Assembly (NCBI GenBank): GCA_964538915.1
Contig: CAZIFB010000001.1
Span: forward strand, 186,001 to 250,000
From: JAEUHQ01 sp964538915
Lineage (GTDB): Bacteria; Planctomycetota; UBA1135; UBA2386
Reading direction: 5' to 3'
Length of the DNA stretch: 64,000 nucleotides
Part shown: one piece after another, positions 35,418 to 44,231 of the stretch
Numbering within the stretch: position 1 is the stretch's first letter
Layout: every line of letters starts with the position of its first letter
Made by a program: the position numbers and the translations under genes
The notes under the pieces: model-generated
Database searches by the model: none
Seen by the model: the letters and a program-made list of their open reading frames with translations, nothing else
Told to the model about the DNA's origin: nothing

Positions 35418-36679
35418 TGGTCCTCGGTCTGCGCGGTCTCGCGGCCAGTGCCTCGCATCAGCCACACGACCATGGCGACGAGGCAGCCGTGCAGCAGCGC
35501 GCCGGTGTCGAACGCGCGCCACAGGGTTTCGCCGAGCAGGTTCTTCTGGCGCGCCGTCATCGCGAACAGGAATCCCGCGGCGGTGATCCACCACAGCGTG
35601 TCTCCGCGAGTCCGTGGTCCGCGGCAGAACAGCACGAACGGCACGAGCGCGGCGACGAGGTGGTAGACGCGCACCAGCGGCGTGAAGAAGGCCGTCGCCA
35701 TCAGCACGGCCGCGCACTGCTGCACGAGACGTTCGCGTTCCGGCAGTCGCCGGGCACGGAGGAACCACGCCCCGAGCAGGGTCGCGAGCAGGGCGGACCA
35801 TGCAAGTTCGATCGTGCGCAGCGCGGCGTCGCTCACGTTCGCGATGTTCACCGTGCGGCCGTCGGCGTCGAACGGACGAGGCTGGAGCAGGTAGTCGAAC
35901 GCGCCCTGGACGCTGGCGCCCGCGTAGTTGCGCAGCAGCGGACTCGCACCGTCGGTCGAAGCCGTCGACGCGCGGATGCCGCGCACGAAGTCGTCGAGGT
36001 GGCGCAGGTGCTCCTCGGTTCCGCAGAACGGCCACGGCAGCACGAACACCGCGAGACCAGCGCAGAGGGCCATGGCCGCGGCGGCGCGGAACCGGCGCAG
36101 GAACGGCAGCGCGGGCACGAAGAGGAGCGGCGACAGCTTGAGCACGCCGGCCAAGGCGAGCCACGCGCCGCCGCGCATCGGGCGTTCGTCGAGCAGCGCG
36201 ATGATGCCGCGCAGCACGGCGACTCCGACGAACAGGCTGAGTTGCCCATGCGTGGAGTTCTGCGCGATGCAGCGCTGGAACAGGACCGCGAACACGAGCC
36301 ACTGCAGCGCACCGAGCCTGCCGATCCGCGCGCCGAGGGCCGCGAGGGAGCGCACGATGTCCGCGGTGCCGAGCGCGAGCAGGGCGCACCAGATCCACAC
36401 GAGGGTTCGGTCCTCGAACAGGAACTGCGCGGCGGCGAACGGCAGCACGACGCAATGCGGATACAGCCACGGGCCCGTGGCGGCGCGTTCGCGGAAGAGG
36501 TCGAACCCGCCGGCCCGGAACTCGCGCGCCACCTCGAGGTAGATCGCGAAGTCGCTCGTGCGTCCGACGATGTTCTTCTGCGCGATGGCGAACGCGGCGA
36601 TCCCGCACACGACGGCCAGCACCGGCACGAAGGCGCGGTGCTCCAGTGTGCGGCGGAGAGCGTCGACCATGCGGGTCAT
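35414..36679 (-). CDS. GT87-type (DUF2029) membrane glycosyltransferase
   Basis: A 421-residue protein with about 10-11 hydrophobic segments. The first periplasmic loop carries an acidic motif (RTSDFAIYLEVAREF near residues 40-54) typical of GT-C polyprenyl-phosphate mannosyltransferases. The family pattern is repeated by AGVLKLSPLLFVPALPFLRR. Such enzymes transfer a sugar, often mannose, from a polyprenyl-phosphate donor at the membrane. It is divergent from apbE with only a short spacer (36680-36711). Confidence 0.8.
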   Translation of the reverse strand: MTRMVDALRRTLEHRAFVPVLAVVCGIAAFAIAQKNIVGRTSDFAIYLEVAREFRAGGFDLFRERAATGPWLYPHCVVLPFAAAQFLFEDRTLVWIWCALLALGTADIVRSLAALGARIGRLGALQWLVFAVLFQRCIAQNSTHGQLSLFVGVAVLRGIIALLDERPMRGGAWLALAGVLKLSPLLFVPALPFLRRFRAAAAMALCAGLAVFVLPWPFCGTEEHLRHLDDFVRGIRASTASTDGASPLLRNYAGASVQGAFDYLLQPRPFDADGRTVNIANVSDAALRTIELAWSALLATLLGAWFLRARRLPERERLVQQCAAVLMATAFFTPLVRVYHLVAALVPFVLFCRGPRTRGDTLWWITAAGFLFAMTARQKNLLGETLWRAFDTGALLHGCLVAMVVWLMRGTGRETAQTEDQ

Positions 36680-36711
36680 TGGAGGAGCAACGCCGGCTAG
36701 GATCCACCGCG

Positions 36712-37722
36712 ATGCGACCGTGCTCCGCGCTCCCGTTCTTCGCCGTGCTCGCCGCGTCGTGCTCGACCGGCGATCCGGAGTCAGCGGTCCGAGCGTTCGG
36801 CGGGAACACGATGGGGTCGACGTACGAAGTGAAGTACGTCGCCGACGTGCCCGTCGTCGAGGTGCGCGGTCTCGTCGAGGGCGAGCTGGCCGCGTTCGAT
36901 CGAGCGTTCAGCCGGTGGCGGGACGACTCGGACATCGCCGCCGTGAATCGTCACGCGAGCACCGAGCCGTTCCGGACTTCGCCGTTGTTCGCGCGTGTGC
37001 TGCAGCAGGCGCTCGACGTCGCGGCTGCCACCGACGGTGCGTTCGATCCGACGGTCGGGCCGCTCACCGAGGTCTATCGACGCGCGAAGGAGGACCCGCA
37101 GCATCGGTACGACGAGGCGGCGGCGCAGGCGGCACTCGCCCGCGTCGGCTACCGGCACGTGACCGTCCGGGACGGTGCGGTCGTGAAGGCGCGGTCCGAC
37201 GTGACGCTCGATCTCGACGGCATCGTCGCGGGTGCTGCCGCGGACGCCATCGCGGCGCGGCTCGTCGCGCGCGGCATCGGCAGTTTCTATCTCCAGATCA
37301 CCGGCGAAGTGCTCTGCCGCGGCGAGAAGGCGGCGGGTGTGCCCTGGCGCATCGGCATCGTGGATCCGGTGGCCGATGCGACCGGTGCGGAGATGCCGGT
37401 GCGCGAACTCCCGCTGCGCGATCGGGCCCTGTGCACCAGCGGTGACTACCGCAACGCGATGACGTCGGGCGGCAAGGTGCGGCACCACGTCTTCGATCCG
37501 CGCACGGGCCGCAGCGCGGAGCACGGGGTCGTGAGCGTCTCGGTGCTCGCGCGCAGCGCGGCGCTCGCCGACGCGCTCGGGACGGCGTTCCTGGTGCTCG
37601 GCGACGAAGCCGCGGCGAAGCTCTTGCCGAGGCTCCGCGAGCGCGACGAACTCGGCGCGTACTTCCTCGTGGTCGGCGACGACGGCGCTCTGCGTCCCGT
37701 CGAGATGGAGTGGCCGAAGTGA
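36712..37722 (+). CDS. apbE: FAD:protein FMN transferase ApbE
   Basis: A 336-residue ApbE with a lipoprotein-type signal (LPFFAVLAASCS). It attaches FMN to Thr of flavoproteins such as NqrB and NqrC in the periplasm. Motifs seen are FGGNTMGSTYEVKY, FDPTVGPLTEVYRR, CTSGDYRNAMTSGG and HHVFDPRTGRSAEHG. In the segment DLDGIVAGAAADAI the Lys usually present in the DLGxIxKGxAxD motif is absent, which is unusual. It lies 2.6 kb downstream of nqrF, separated by the minus-strand gene pair. The next gene overlaps its stop (GTGA). Confidence 0.93.
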   Translation: MRPCSALPFFAVLAASCSTGDPESAVRAFGGNTMGSTYEVKYVADVPVVEVRGLVEGELAAFDRAFSRWRDDSDIAAVNRHASTEPFRTSPLFARVLQQALDVAAATDGAFDPTVGPLTEVYRRAKEDPQHRYDEAAAQAALARVGYRHVTVRDGAVVKARSDVTLDLDGIVAGAAADAIAARLVARGIGSFYLQITGEVLCRGEKAAGVPWRIGIVDPVADATGAEMPVRELPLRDRALCTSGDYRNAMTSGGKVRHHVFDPRTGRSAEHGVVSVSVLARSAALADALGTAFLVLGDEAAAKLLPRLRERDELGAYFLVVGDDGALRPVEMEWPK

Positions 37723-38621
37723 GCCGCTGTGCTGGGATCGCGGTGGTTCTGCTGACTACAGGGTGCACCACACTTCCGCCGGGCGCCGTGTGCCGTTCGC
37801 TGGACGGGCGCCCGCTGTTCGCGACGGCGGTGGACGAACGAGCACGGCCCGGTCTCGAGGCCGATCTCGCCGCCGCGGAGGCCGCGCTCGCGAAGGATCC
37901 GACGGATCGCGATGCGGCCGTGTGGGTCGCGCGGCGGCTCGGATACCTCGGGCGGTACCACGACGCGATCGTGGTGCTGACCGATGCATTGGACGGGCAC
38001 CCGGGTGACCCGTTCCTCCTCCGCCATCGCGGGCATCGGTGGATCACCCTGCGCGAACCGGGCCGGGCCGCGGCCGATCTCGAGCGGGCGGCCGAAGCGT
38101 GTCGCACGACTCCGGACGAGGTCGAGCCCGACGGGCGGCCGACGCCGGGGCGCCCGCCGCACAGCTCGCTGCACTACAACGTGCACTACCACCTCGGGCT
38201 CGCGCTCTTCCTCTGCGGCGACTTCGAACTCGCCGAACGCGCATGGCTCGCCTGCCTCGCCGTCGTGGCGAACGACGAGTCGCGCGTCGCGGTCACGCAC
38301 TGGTTGTGGTGCGTGAAGATGCGGCGCGGGGATCGTGCGGGTGCGGCCGCCGTCGTCGCGATAATCCGGCCCGACATGGACGTCGTCGACAACCGCGGCT
38401 ACCTGCAGCTCTGCCTCGTCTACGCGGGACGACTGCGGCGAGAAGACGTGGTGCCGCCGAAGGGCAGCGCCGGCGCGGCGCTCGCCTTCGGCCTCGCGCA
38501 CCACGAACTCGTCGCGGGCGATCGCGCGCAGGCGATGCGCGGGTTCGAGGCGATCGCACGCAGCGACGGCTGGACCGCGTTCGGCGTCATCGCGGCGGAA
38601 GCGGAACTGGCGCGAAGGTAG
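37719..38621 (+). CDS. Tetratricopeptide-like lipoprotein
   Basis: A 300-residue protein with a short lipoprotein signal (MSRCAGIAVVLLTTGCTT). Helical repeats follow, resembling TPR motifs (RDAAVWVARRLGYLGRYHDAIVVLTDAL, PFLLRHRGHRWITLREPGRAAADLE, YHLGLALFLCGDFELAERAWLACLA). TPR lipoproteins bind other proteins; the partner is unknown. I chose GTG at 37719 because it overlaps the apbE stop in the GTGA pattern seen throughout the window; GTG at 37710 is also in frame. It is probably expressed with apbE. Confidence 0.72.
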   Translation: MSRCAGIAVVLLTTGCTTLPPGAVCRSLDGRPLFATAVDERARPGLEADLAAAEAALAKDPTDRDAAVWVARRLGYLGRYHDAIVVLTDALDGHPGDPFLLRHRGHRWITLREPGRAAADLERAAEACRTTPDEVEPDGRPTPGRPPHSSLHYNVHYHLGLALFLCGDFELAERAWLACLAVVANDESRVAVTHWLWCVKMRRGDRAGAAAVVAIIRPDMDVVDNRGYLQLCLVYAGRLRREDVVPPKGSAGAALAFGLAHHELVAGDRAQAMRGFEAIARSDGWTAFGVIAAEAELARR

Positions 38622-38645
38622 TCGTCGTCGGGGCGGGCTGCATGC

Positions 38646-39161
38646 TCACGCCGCGCCGTCGCTGGCGAGTCGGCGGGCGAGCCACGCGCGGGCGAACGCC
38701 CATTCGCCCTTCACCGTGCGTTCCGAGACGTCGAGCAGGGCGGCTGTCTCGGCGACGGAGAGTCCGGCGAAGAAGCGGAGCCGCACGATCTCCGCGAGGC
38801 GCGGGTCCTCGGCGCGCAGCGCTTCGATCGCTTCGTCGAGCGCGAGGTAGTCGCCGAGCTTGTCTTCGGTGGCGAGGTCCAGCGGTGTGTCGAGCCGAGC
38901 CGCGTCCTCCGAGCGACGTTTTGCGCCGCGAGGGGCAACTCCCGTGGGCGGCGTTGTCGGTCGTCGACCGCCCGTCGCGTTGGTGCGGCGGGTACGAAAA
39001 GCGGGCCTCGGTGAGGCACCACCCCACACCGAGGCCCAATCCCTGCCTCTGGGCCCTTGCCCAGGCGTTTCTTTCCACCGCCCGCCCTGATGCACGGACC
39101 GTGCCGAGGGGGGAACGGCGGTGCGCGCGGCGCCTCGGAACACCCTCGTCCGCGCCCCCAA
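38646..39161 (-). pseudogene. Truncated ECF-type sigma factor, region 4 only
   Basis: The C-terminal 80 residues are a clear sigma-70 region 4 of the planctomycete ECF type (LDEAIEALRAEDPRLAEIVRLRFF, then GLSVAETAALLDVSERTVKGEWAFARAWL). Upstream, where region 2 should be, all three minus-strand frames give only Arg/Pro/Gly-rich sequence with no HEAWLRL-like motif. The true start is therefore uncertain and the gene looks 5'-truncated. An 11-bp inverted repeat lies inside the apparent N-terminal part. It may be a remnant, or a small protein that still binds -35 elements. Confidence 0.55.
39003..39037. other. Perfect 11-bp inverted repeat
   Basis: GGGCCTCGGTG and CACCGAGGCCC are exact complements separated by 13 bases. 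The element is upstream of the recognisable sigma region 4. It may be the end of the insertion or deletion that truncated the gene, or a terminator from an upstream transcript. Confidence 0.55.
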
Positions 39162-39299
39162 GTCGCGTGGGCACAGGGCCTACGGCCGATCGCGCAATTC
39201 GACGCGCCGGTGTCGTCGCCCCGGTCACGGACCCTCCCGCCGCTCCGTTCGCCGTGCGCACGTCGGCCGTCCGTGTCGGGTGACCGACGGCGCCGTCGG

Positions 39300-40121
39300 T
39301 CATTCGGCAGAACCGCGTTCCGCCGCCTTCGCGCGGTTCCATTCCGCGTCCATCTCCTCGAGCGAACGGCCCTGCAGGTGGTAGCCGAACGCGCGCTCGA
39401 TCGCGCCGAACCGCCGCTGGAACGTGTCGATCGTGCCGCCGAGAGCCATCTCCGGGTTGGCGCCGATGTGCCGCGCGAGGTTGCAGAGGCTGAACAGCAC
39501 GTCGCCGAGTTCGTTCTGCACGGCCGCGGGGTCGCCGCTCGCGATCGCGGCGTCGAGTTCGGCCAGTTCCTCCGTGACCTTGGCTCGCGGTCCGTCGCGG
39601 TCGGGCCAGTCGAAGCCGGCGCGCGCGGCCTTCTCGCCGATGCGGAACGCACGCAGCAGTCCGGGCAGCGCCTTGGGGACCCCGGCGAGCACGGAGCGGT
39701 CGGCTTCGTTCGCGGACGCCGCGCGTTCGGCGAGCTTCTGCTTCTCCCAGCTGCGGTAGGCGAGTTCGGCGCTCGCGGCCTGCCGGTCGCCGAAGACGTG
39801 GGGGTGGCGCCGCACGAGTTTCGCGGCGGCGGCGGCGGCGACGTCGTCCGCCGAGAAGGCGCCGCGCTCGCTCGCGATCTGGCCGATCATCGCGACGTTC
39901 ACGAGGACGTCGCCGAGTTCCTCCTTGCTCGCCGCATCGTTGCCCGCGCGCAGCGCGTCGACGGCTTCGAACGCCTCTTCGAGCAGGTGCGGCGCCATGG
40001 TCCCCGTCGTCTGCTTGCGATCCCAGGGGCAGCCGTCCGGGGCTCGAAGGCGTGCGACGGTCTTGAGCAGTTCGCGGAGGCCCGGCAGGTCGTCGGGGGG
40101 AACGGTGTCGCGCGACTCCAT
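39300..40121 (-). CDS. mazG: MazG nucleoside triphosphate pyrophosphohydrolase
   Basis: A 273-residue protein with two MazG domains, as in Escherichia coli MazG. The N-terminal domain shows LRAPDGCPWDRKQTTGTM and the acidic metal motif LLEEAFEAVDAL (EExxE type) followed by KEELGDVL. The second domain has KVTEELAELDAAIASG and NELGDVLFSLCNLARH. It hydrolyses non-canonical and excess NTPs to NMP and PPi and can modulate (p)ppGpp-dependent stress. It is divergent from the SOD gene with a 147-base promoter region. Confidence 0.95.
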   Translation of the reverse strand: MESRDTVPPDDLPGLRELLKTVARLRAPDGCPWDRKQTTGTMAPHLLEEAFEAVDALRAGNDAASKEELGDVLVNVAMIGQIASERGAFSADDVAAAAAAKLVRRHPHVFGDRQAASAELAYRSWEKQKLAERAASANEADRSVLAGVPKALPGLLRAFRIGEKAARAGFDWPDRDGPRAKVTEELAELDAAIASGDPAAVQNELGDVLFSLCNLARHIGANPEMALGGTIDTFQRRFGAIERAFGYHLQGRSLEEMDAEWNRAKAAERGSAE

Positions 40122-40268
40122 GCCGCGAAGGCTAACGACGGGGCCGGTACTGCGCGGCTACTTCTCTTCGCGCGGCGTTGGACGAGGTTTGCGCGTGCGG
40201 CGGCAGGGGCGGCGCGTATCGTCGTGCCCTTCGCGCCGGTTCGTCCCGACGCCAACCCGAACACCGCC

Positions 40269-40871
40269 ATGGCCATCGAACTCCCGCCCCTTCCGTATGC
40301 GCACGACGCGCTGTCCCCGCACATCAACGCCCAGACGCTGCAGATCCATCACGGCAAGCACCACCAGGCGTACGTGACGAACGGCAACAAGCTGATCGAG
40401 GGCACCGACCTCGCCGGCAAGTCGCTCGTCGACATCGTGAAGGCGACCGCGGGCAAGGCCGACAAGCAGGGCATCTTCAACAATGCCGCGCAGGTGTGGA
40501 ACCACACCTTCTACTGGCACTCGATGAAGCCGAAGGGCGGCGGCAAGCCGACCGGCAACATCGCGACGAAGATCACGACGGACTTCGGCAGCTACGAGAA
40601 GTTCGTCGAGCTGTTCAGCCAGGCCGGTGCGACGCAGTTCGGCAGCGGCTGGGCGTGGCTCGTCCTGAAGGGCGGCAAGCTCGAGGTCACCAAGACGCCG
40701 AACGCCGAGACGCCGCTGACCGTCGCGGGCTGCACGCCGCTGCTCACGATGGACGTGTGGGAGCACGCGTACTACCTCGACTTCCAGAACCGTCGTCCCG
40801 ACTACATCAAGACGTTCCTGGACAGCCTGGTGAACTGGGACTTCGCCAACCAGAACCTCGCGAAGGCCTGA
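40269..40871 (+). CDS. sodB: Iron superoxide dismutase
   Basis: A 200-residue Fe/Mn-family superoxide dismutase. Metal ligands are seen in the expected order: His27 (QIHHGKHHQAYV), the His of AQVWNHTFYW, then Asp and His of DVWEHAYYLDFQN. The Gln in NAAQVWNHTFYW and the AGATQFGSGWAW segment favour the iron form over manganese. It detoxifies superoxide in the cytoplasm. The ATG at 40269 gives the canonical N-terminus (AIELPPLPYAHDALSPHI); the longer upstream open frame is antisense to mazG. Confidence 0.95.
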   Translation: MAIELPPLPYAHDALSPHINAQTLQIHHGKHHQAYVTNGNKLIEGTDLAGKSLVDIVKATAGKADKQGIFNNAAQVWNHTFYWHSMKPKGGGKPTGNIATKITTDFGSYEKFVELFSQAGATQFGSGWAWLVLKGGKLEVTKTPNAETPLTVAGCTPLLTMDVWEHAYYLDFQNRRPDYIKTFLDSLVNWDFANQNLAKA

Positions 40872-40889
40872 CGCGCCGCGCAAGGCCGC

Positions 40890-41222
40890 GTGAGCAGGAA
40901 CCGCCGCAGGAAGCAGAAGGCGAATGCGCTCGGCCTCAACGACGCCGAGCTGCAGTTGTGCGAACTGCTCGCGCAGATCATCGAACTGCTCCGGTGGAAC
41001 CAGGTGCTCGGCTACAGCAACCAGTACCTGCTCCACGAGAAGCTCGGCGTCACCGCGGACGAACGACACCGCGTGATGCGCGCCGCGGCCTCCGCGGTCG
41101 AGCAGGACGGGCGCCTGCAGGAGTGGGGGCGGCGCCTGCTCGACATCCAGACGTCGCTCGAGCGGATCGAGGCCCGCATGCGTGCCAGCGACGGTGCTTC
41201 GGAGGCGGCGAGTGACGCCTGA
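40890..41222 (+). CDS. Small helical protein of unknown function
   Basis: A 110-residue basic, Lys/Arg-rich protein starting with a positively charged tail (SRNRRRKQKANAL). Two predicted helices follow (LNDAELQLCELLAQIIELLRWNQVL and WGRRLLDIQTSLERIEARMRA), the second with a coiled-coil look. I do not recognise a family. The GTG start is 18 bases after the SOD stop, so it may be cotranscribed. Its 3' end overlaps the glycosyltransferase start by 11 bases. Confidence 0.5.
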   Translation: MSRNRRRKQKANALGLNDAELQLCELLAQIIELLRWNQVLGYSNQYLLHEKLGVTADERHRVMRAAASAVEQDGRLQEWGRRLLDIQTSLERIEARMRASDGASEAASDA

Positions 41223-41991
41223 ACGGACGCCGGTCCCGATCAGCGGCTGCGTGATCGTGTTCCAGGAGGCGGACCGCATCGCCGACTGCGTGCGGTCGCT
41301 GTCGTTCTGCGCCGAGGTCGTCGTCGTGGACAGCGGCAGCACCGACGGCACGCAGCGCATCGCCGCCGAACTCGGCGCGCGCGTCGTCACGAACGCCCCG
41401 TTTCCCGGGCACCGCGAGCAGAAGCAGTTCGCGGTCGACCAGGCGCGATTCGATCACGTGTTCTGCCTCGACGCGGACGAGCGTTGCACGCCCGCGCTGG
41501 CGGAAAGGGTGCGAGCGCTGCAACGGGGCGAACTCGCGGCCGCGTACGAAGTGCCGCGCCACAACCACTACCTCGGGCGGGTGTCGCGCCACGGCCTGTT
41601 CGTGCCGGATCGCAAGGTGCGCCTCTTCGACCGACGGCGTGCGCGGTGGGGCGGGCGCAACCCGCACGACCGCGTCGAACTCGACCCCGGGATCGCGGCC
41701 GTGCGCCTCGACGAAGGCATCGAGCACCTGTCGTACCGCGACTTCGCGCACCATTTGCGAACGATCGACTCGTTCACGCGGATCGCGGCGGCGGCGCTCG
41801 CCGACGAGGGCCGGCGGGCCAACCCGTTCGACCTGCTCGTGCGACCGCCGAGCGTCTTCGTGAAGAGCCTCGTCGTGAAGCGCGGCTTCCTCGACGGGTG
41901 GCGCGGGTTCGTGATCGCGGCGATGGCCGCGTACACCGACTGGAAGAAGTACTGGCGACTGTGGCGGCTGCCGCGGCGGAGCGTGACGTGA
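41212..41991 (+). CDS. Glycosyltransferase family 2, WaaE-like
   Basis: A 259-residue GT-A glycosyltransferase: nucleotide-sugar motif VVVVDSGSTDGTQ near residues 35-47 and DxD-like metal motif CLDADERCTP near residues 84-93. The overall pattern resembles WaaE/KdtX lipopolysaccharide-core beta-1,4-glucosyltransferases. The GTG at 41212 overlaps the previous gene; the stop overlaps the next start (GTGA). It is the first of a coupled run of envelope-glycan genes. Confidence 0.85.
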   Translation: MTPERTPVPISGCVIVFQEADRIADCVRSLSFCAEVVVVDSGSTDGTQRIAAELGARVVTNAPFPGHREQKQFAVDQARFDHVFCLDADERCTPALAERVRALQRGELAAAYEVPRHNHYLGRVSRHGLFVPDRKVRLFDRRRARWGGRNPHDRVELDPGIAAVRLDEGIEHLSYRDFAHHLRTIDSFTRIAAAALADEGRRANPFDLLVRPPSVFVKSLVVKRGFLDGWRGFVIAAMAAYTDWKKYWRLWRLPRRSVT

Positions 41992-43163
41992 GCACGGACC
42001 TCGGCCGCGTCCTCCACCTGTTCGCGAACTACAAGTGGACCGGTCCGGCCGATCCGGCGATCCGAGCGGCTGCGCGTCTCCGCGAACTCGGCGTCGACGC
42101 GGTGTTCGCGCAGGCGGGCTTCGTGCACCCCGGCGGTGAGCACCGTGTCGCCGAGGAACTCTGGAACCGCCGATTGCCCGTCGTGACCGGTCTCGAGCTG
42201 CGCAAGCACTTCCATCCGGTATCGCTGCTGCGCGACGTCGCGGCGCTGCGGCGGATCGTGGTTCGCGACCGCGTGGCGCTGCTGCACTGCCACCAGCCTG
42301 CGGACCACCTGATCGCGGCGCTCGCCTGCCGGCGCCTCGCGTCGCCGCCACCGATCGTCCGATCGCTGTACGAACCTGCGCCGCCGCAGCGCGGACTGCG
42401 CGAGCGCTACGCGTTCGGCCGCACGCGCGCCGTGTTCGCGCCGACGCCGGACGCGCGCGACGGCGTGGTGGCTGCGTTCGGAGCGGCGCCGGGCGATGTC
42501 CTCCTGCAGGAGCCCGTCACCGAGCCGCGCGAACTCGACGGGGCGAACCTGCGCGCCGCGTGGGGGCTCGACGCGCGGCACCGCGTCGTCGGGATCACCG
42601 CGCGCATCCAGCCGCACCGCCGATTCGACCTCTTGTGGGCGACCGCGCGCGTCGTCGTCGACGCGGTGCCGGATGCGCGGTTCGTGCTGCTCGGCCGCGG
42701 CAACGACCAGGACACGCGGGCACTCGTCACCGAACCCGTCGCCCGCCTCGCCCTCGAAGCCCACGTCGTGCTCCCGGGGTACCAGAAGGGCCCCGCGTAC
42801 GACGCCGCGCTTCGTTCGCTCGACGCCTTCCTGTTCCTCGTGCCAGGCAGCGACGGCACGTGCCGCGCGGTCTGCGACGCGATGGCGTTCGGCCTGCCGG
42901 TCGTCTGCACGAAGCGCGGGATCCTGCCGTCCCTGGTCGCGGCGCGCCGCGCCGGCGAGGTGCCGGGCATCGCGTGCGACGAAGAGCCGGCGGCCCTCGG
43001 TGGGGCGCTGATCCGCCTGCTTCGCGACGCCGCCGCGCGGCGTGCGGAGGGGCGGGCGGCGCTGCGCCGTGCCCGGCTCGACATGGACCCGGTGGCAGCG
43101 GCCCGCGCGACTGTCGGCGTCTACGAACGGCTGCTCGGGCGCGTTCGTGGGGGCGAACCGTGA
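41988..43163 (+). CDS. Glycosyltransferase, GT4 family
   Basis: A 391-residue GT-B glycosyltransferase. The C-terminal half shows the glycosyltransferase family 1/GT4 pattern: VVGITARIQPHRRFDLLWATARVV, FVLLGRGNDQDTRALV, HVVLPGYQKGPAYDAALRSLDAFLFL, then DGTCRAVCDAMAFGLPVVCTKRG, where the usual E-x7-E donor-binding region has a Cys-rich variant (GTCRAVCDAMA). The sugar and acceptor are unknown. Its start and stop overlap the neighbouring genes as GTGA. Confidence 0.82.
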   Translation: MSTDLGRVLHLFANYKWTGPADPAIRAAARLRELGVDAVFAQAGFVHPGGEHRVAEELWNRRLPVVTGLELRKHFHPVSLLRDVAALRRIVVRDRVALLHCHQPADHLIAALACRRLASPPPIVRSLYEPAPPQRGLRERYAFGRTRAVFAPTPDARDGVVAAFGAAPGDVLLQEPVTEPRELDGANLRAAWGLDARHRVVGITARIQPHRRFDLLWATARVVVDAVPDARFVLLGRGNDQDTRALVTEPVARLALEAHVVLPGYQKGPAYDAALRSLDAFLFLVPGSDGTCRAVCDAMAFGLPVVCTKRGILPSLVAARRAGEVPGIACDEEPAALGGALIRLLRDAAARRAEGRAALRRARLDMDPVAAARATVGVYERLLGRVRGGEP

Positions 43164-44197
43164 CCGCGGCGCGGACCGGGGACGCCGCCGTGCTCGATCG
43201 ATGGTGGCACGCGTTCGTCGCCACGGGCCGCCTGCCCGCGGAACTGGCGCTCGTGCAGGCCCGGCTCGTCCGGACCGTCGTGCGCGGCGAAGTGCCGTCC
43301 GGACCGGTGTTCGTGAAGGCAATGACGTTCCCGCGGGCGAAGGACCGGCTGCGCTACCTGTTGCGCTCGCTGCCGGCCGCGCACGAGGCGACGATGCTGC
43401 GTGCCACCGCGGCGGCTGGCATCCGTTGCCCCGGGGTCGTTGCCGTGCGCACGTCGCGGCGCCTCGGCATGCCCGACCGGTCGATGCTCGTGCTCGCGGC
43501 TCTGCCGGTCGTGCCCGAAGTACCGCCGACGGATGCGACGCGGCTCCGCGAGGAAGCGGCGATCGCGGCGCGCCTCCTGGCTGCCGGCATCGTCCATCCC
43601 GACCTGCACGGCGCGAACTTCGTCCGCTGCGAGGACGGCGAACTCGCCGTGCTCGACCTGCAGTCGGCGCGGTGTCGCCGCAGCGGGCCCGGCGATCGTC
43701 TGACCGCGGCGGTGCGACTGCTGCAGGACCGCACCGGTGCCGACGAAGACGCTGCGCGAACGGCGCTGATCGGTGCCGGCCTTCTCTCCACTCCGGCCGA
43801 AGCGTCGCGTGCGTTCGCGCTCGCGGCCGAAGGTCGACGAGCCTTCGTCCGCGCGCGCATCCTGCGCTGCTTCGCGGAGAGCACCGAGTTCACGCGGCTC
43901 GTCTCGTGGTGCGGAGTCGAGCACCGAACACGCGGCGAACTCCCCTCCGGTCGCTGGCGGCGAGGCGGGCGCGAACTCCGCCGCGCGTGGATCGGACAGC
44001 GGGCGTTGTTCGTACTCGAAGGACGCGAACCGGTTTTCCCTGCGTACCGTCGCAACTGGTGGTGGCTCGGCGGTGGTGGCGCGTTGTATGTTCCCGCCGC
44101 GTGCAGCGACGATCGAATCGAGGCGGAAGTGAGGGCGTTCGTGGACGGACATCGCCGTCTCGCGAACTTCGGATCCGGGGCGCCAGCGGTTTCGTGA
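43160..44197 (+). CDS. Lipopolysaccharide kinase-like protein (WaaP/RfaP or KdkA type)
   Basis: A 345-residue protein of the bacterial protein-kinase-like superfamily. The catalytic-loop motif HPDLHGANFV near residues 148-157 and the metal-binding LDLQSAR take the places of HxD and DFG in eukaryotic kinases. LPS kinases of this type phosphorylate heptose or Kdo in the lipopolysaccharide core. The location between glycosyltransferase genes fits core modification. The GTG start overlaps the preceding stop; the C-terminal 100 residues are less typical and Trp-rich (YRRNWWWLGGGGALYVP). Confidence 0.8.
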   Translation: MTAARTGDAAVLDRWWHAFVATGRLPAELALVQARLVRTVVRGEVPSGPVFVKAMTFPRAKDRLRYLLRSLPAAHEATMLRATAAAGIRCPGVVAVRTSRRLGMPDRSMLVLAALPVVPEVPPTDATRLREEAAIAARLLAAGIVHPDLHGANFVRCEDGELAVLDLQSARCRRSGPGDRLTAAVRLLQDRTGADEDAARTALIGAGLLSTPAEASRAFALAAEGRRAFVRARILRCFAESTEFTRLVSWCGVEHRTRGELPSGRWRRGGRELRRAWIGQRALFVLEGREPVFPAYRRNWWWLGGGGALYVPAACSDDRIEAEVRAFVDGHRRLANFGSGAPAVS

Positions 44198-44231
44198 GCG
44201 GCGGTTGTCCGAGCGATCGGGAGCATTCGAC

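Noticed and set aside
38711..39652. Sigma factor N-terminal half in another frame
   Set aside because: I read all three minus-strand frames upstream of region 4 and found no region 2 motif, so a simple frameshift does not explain the truncation.
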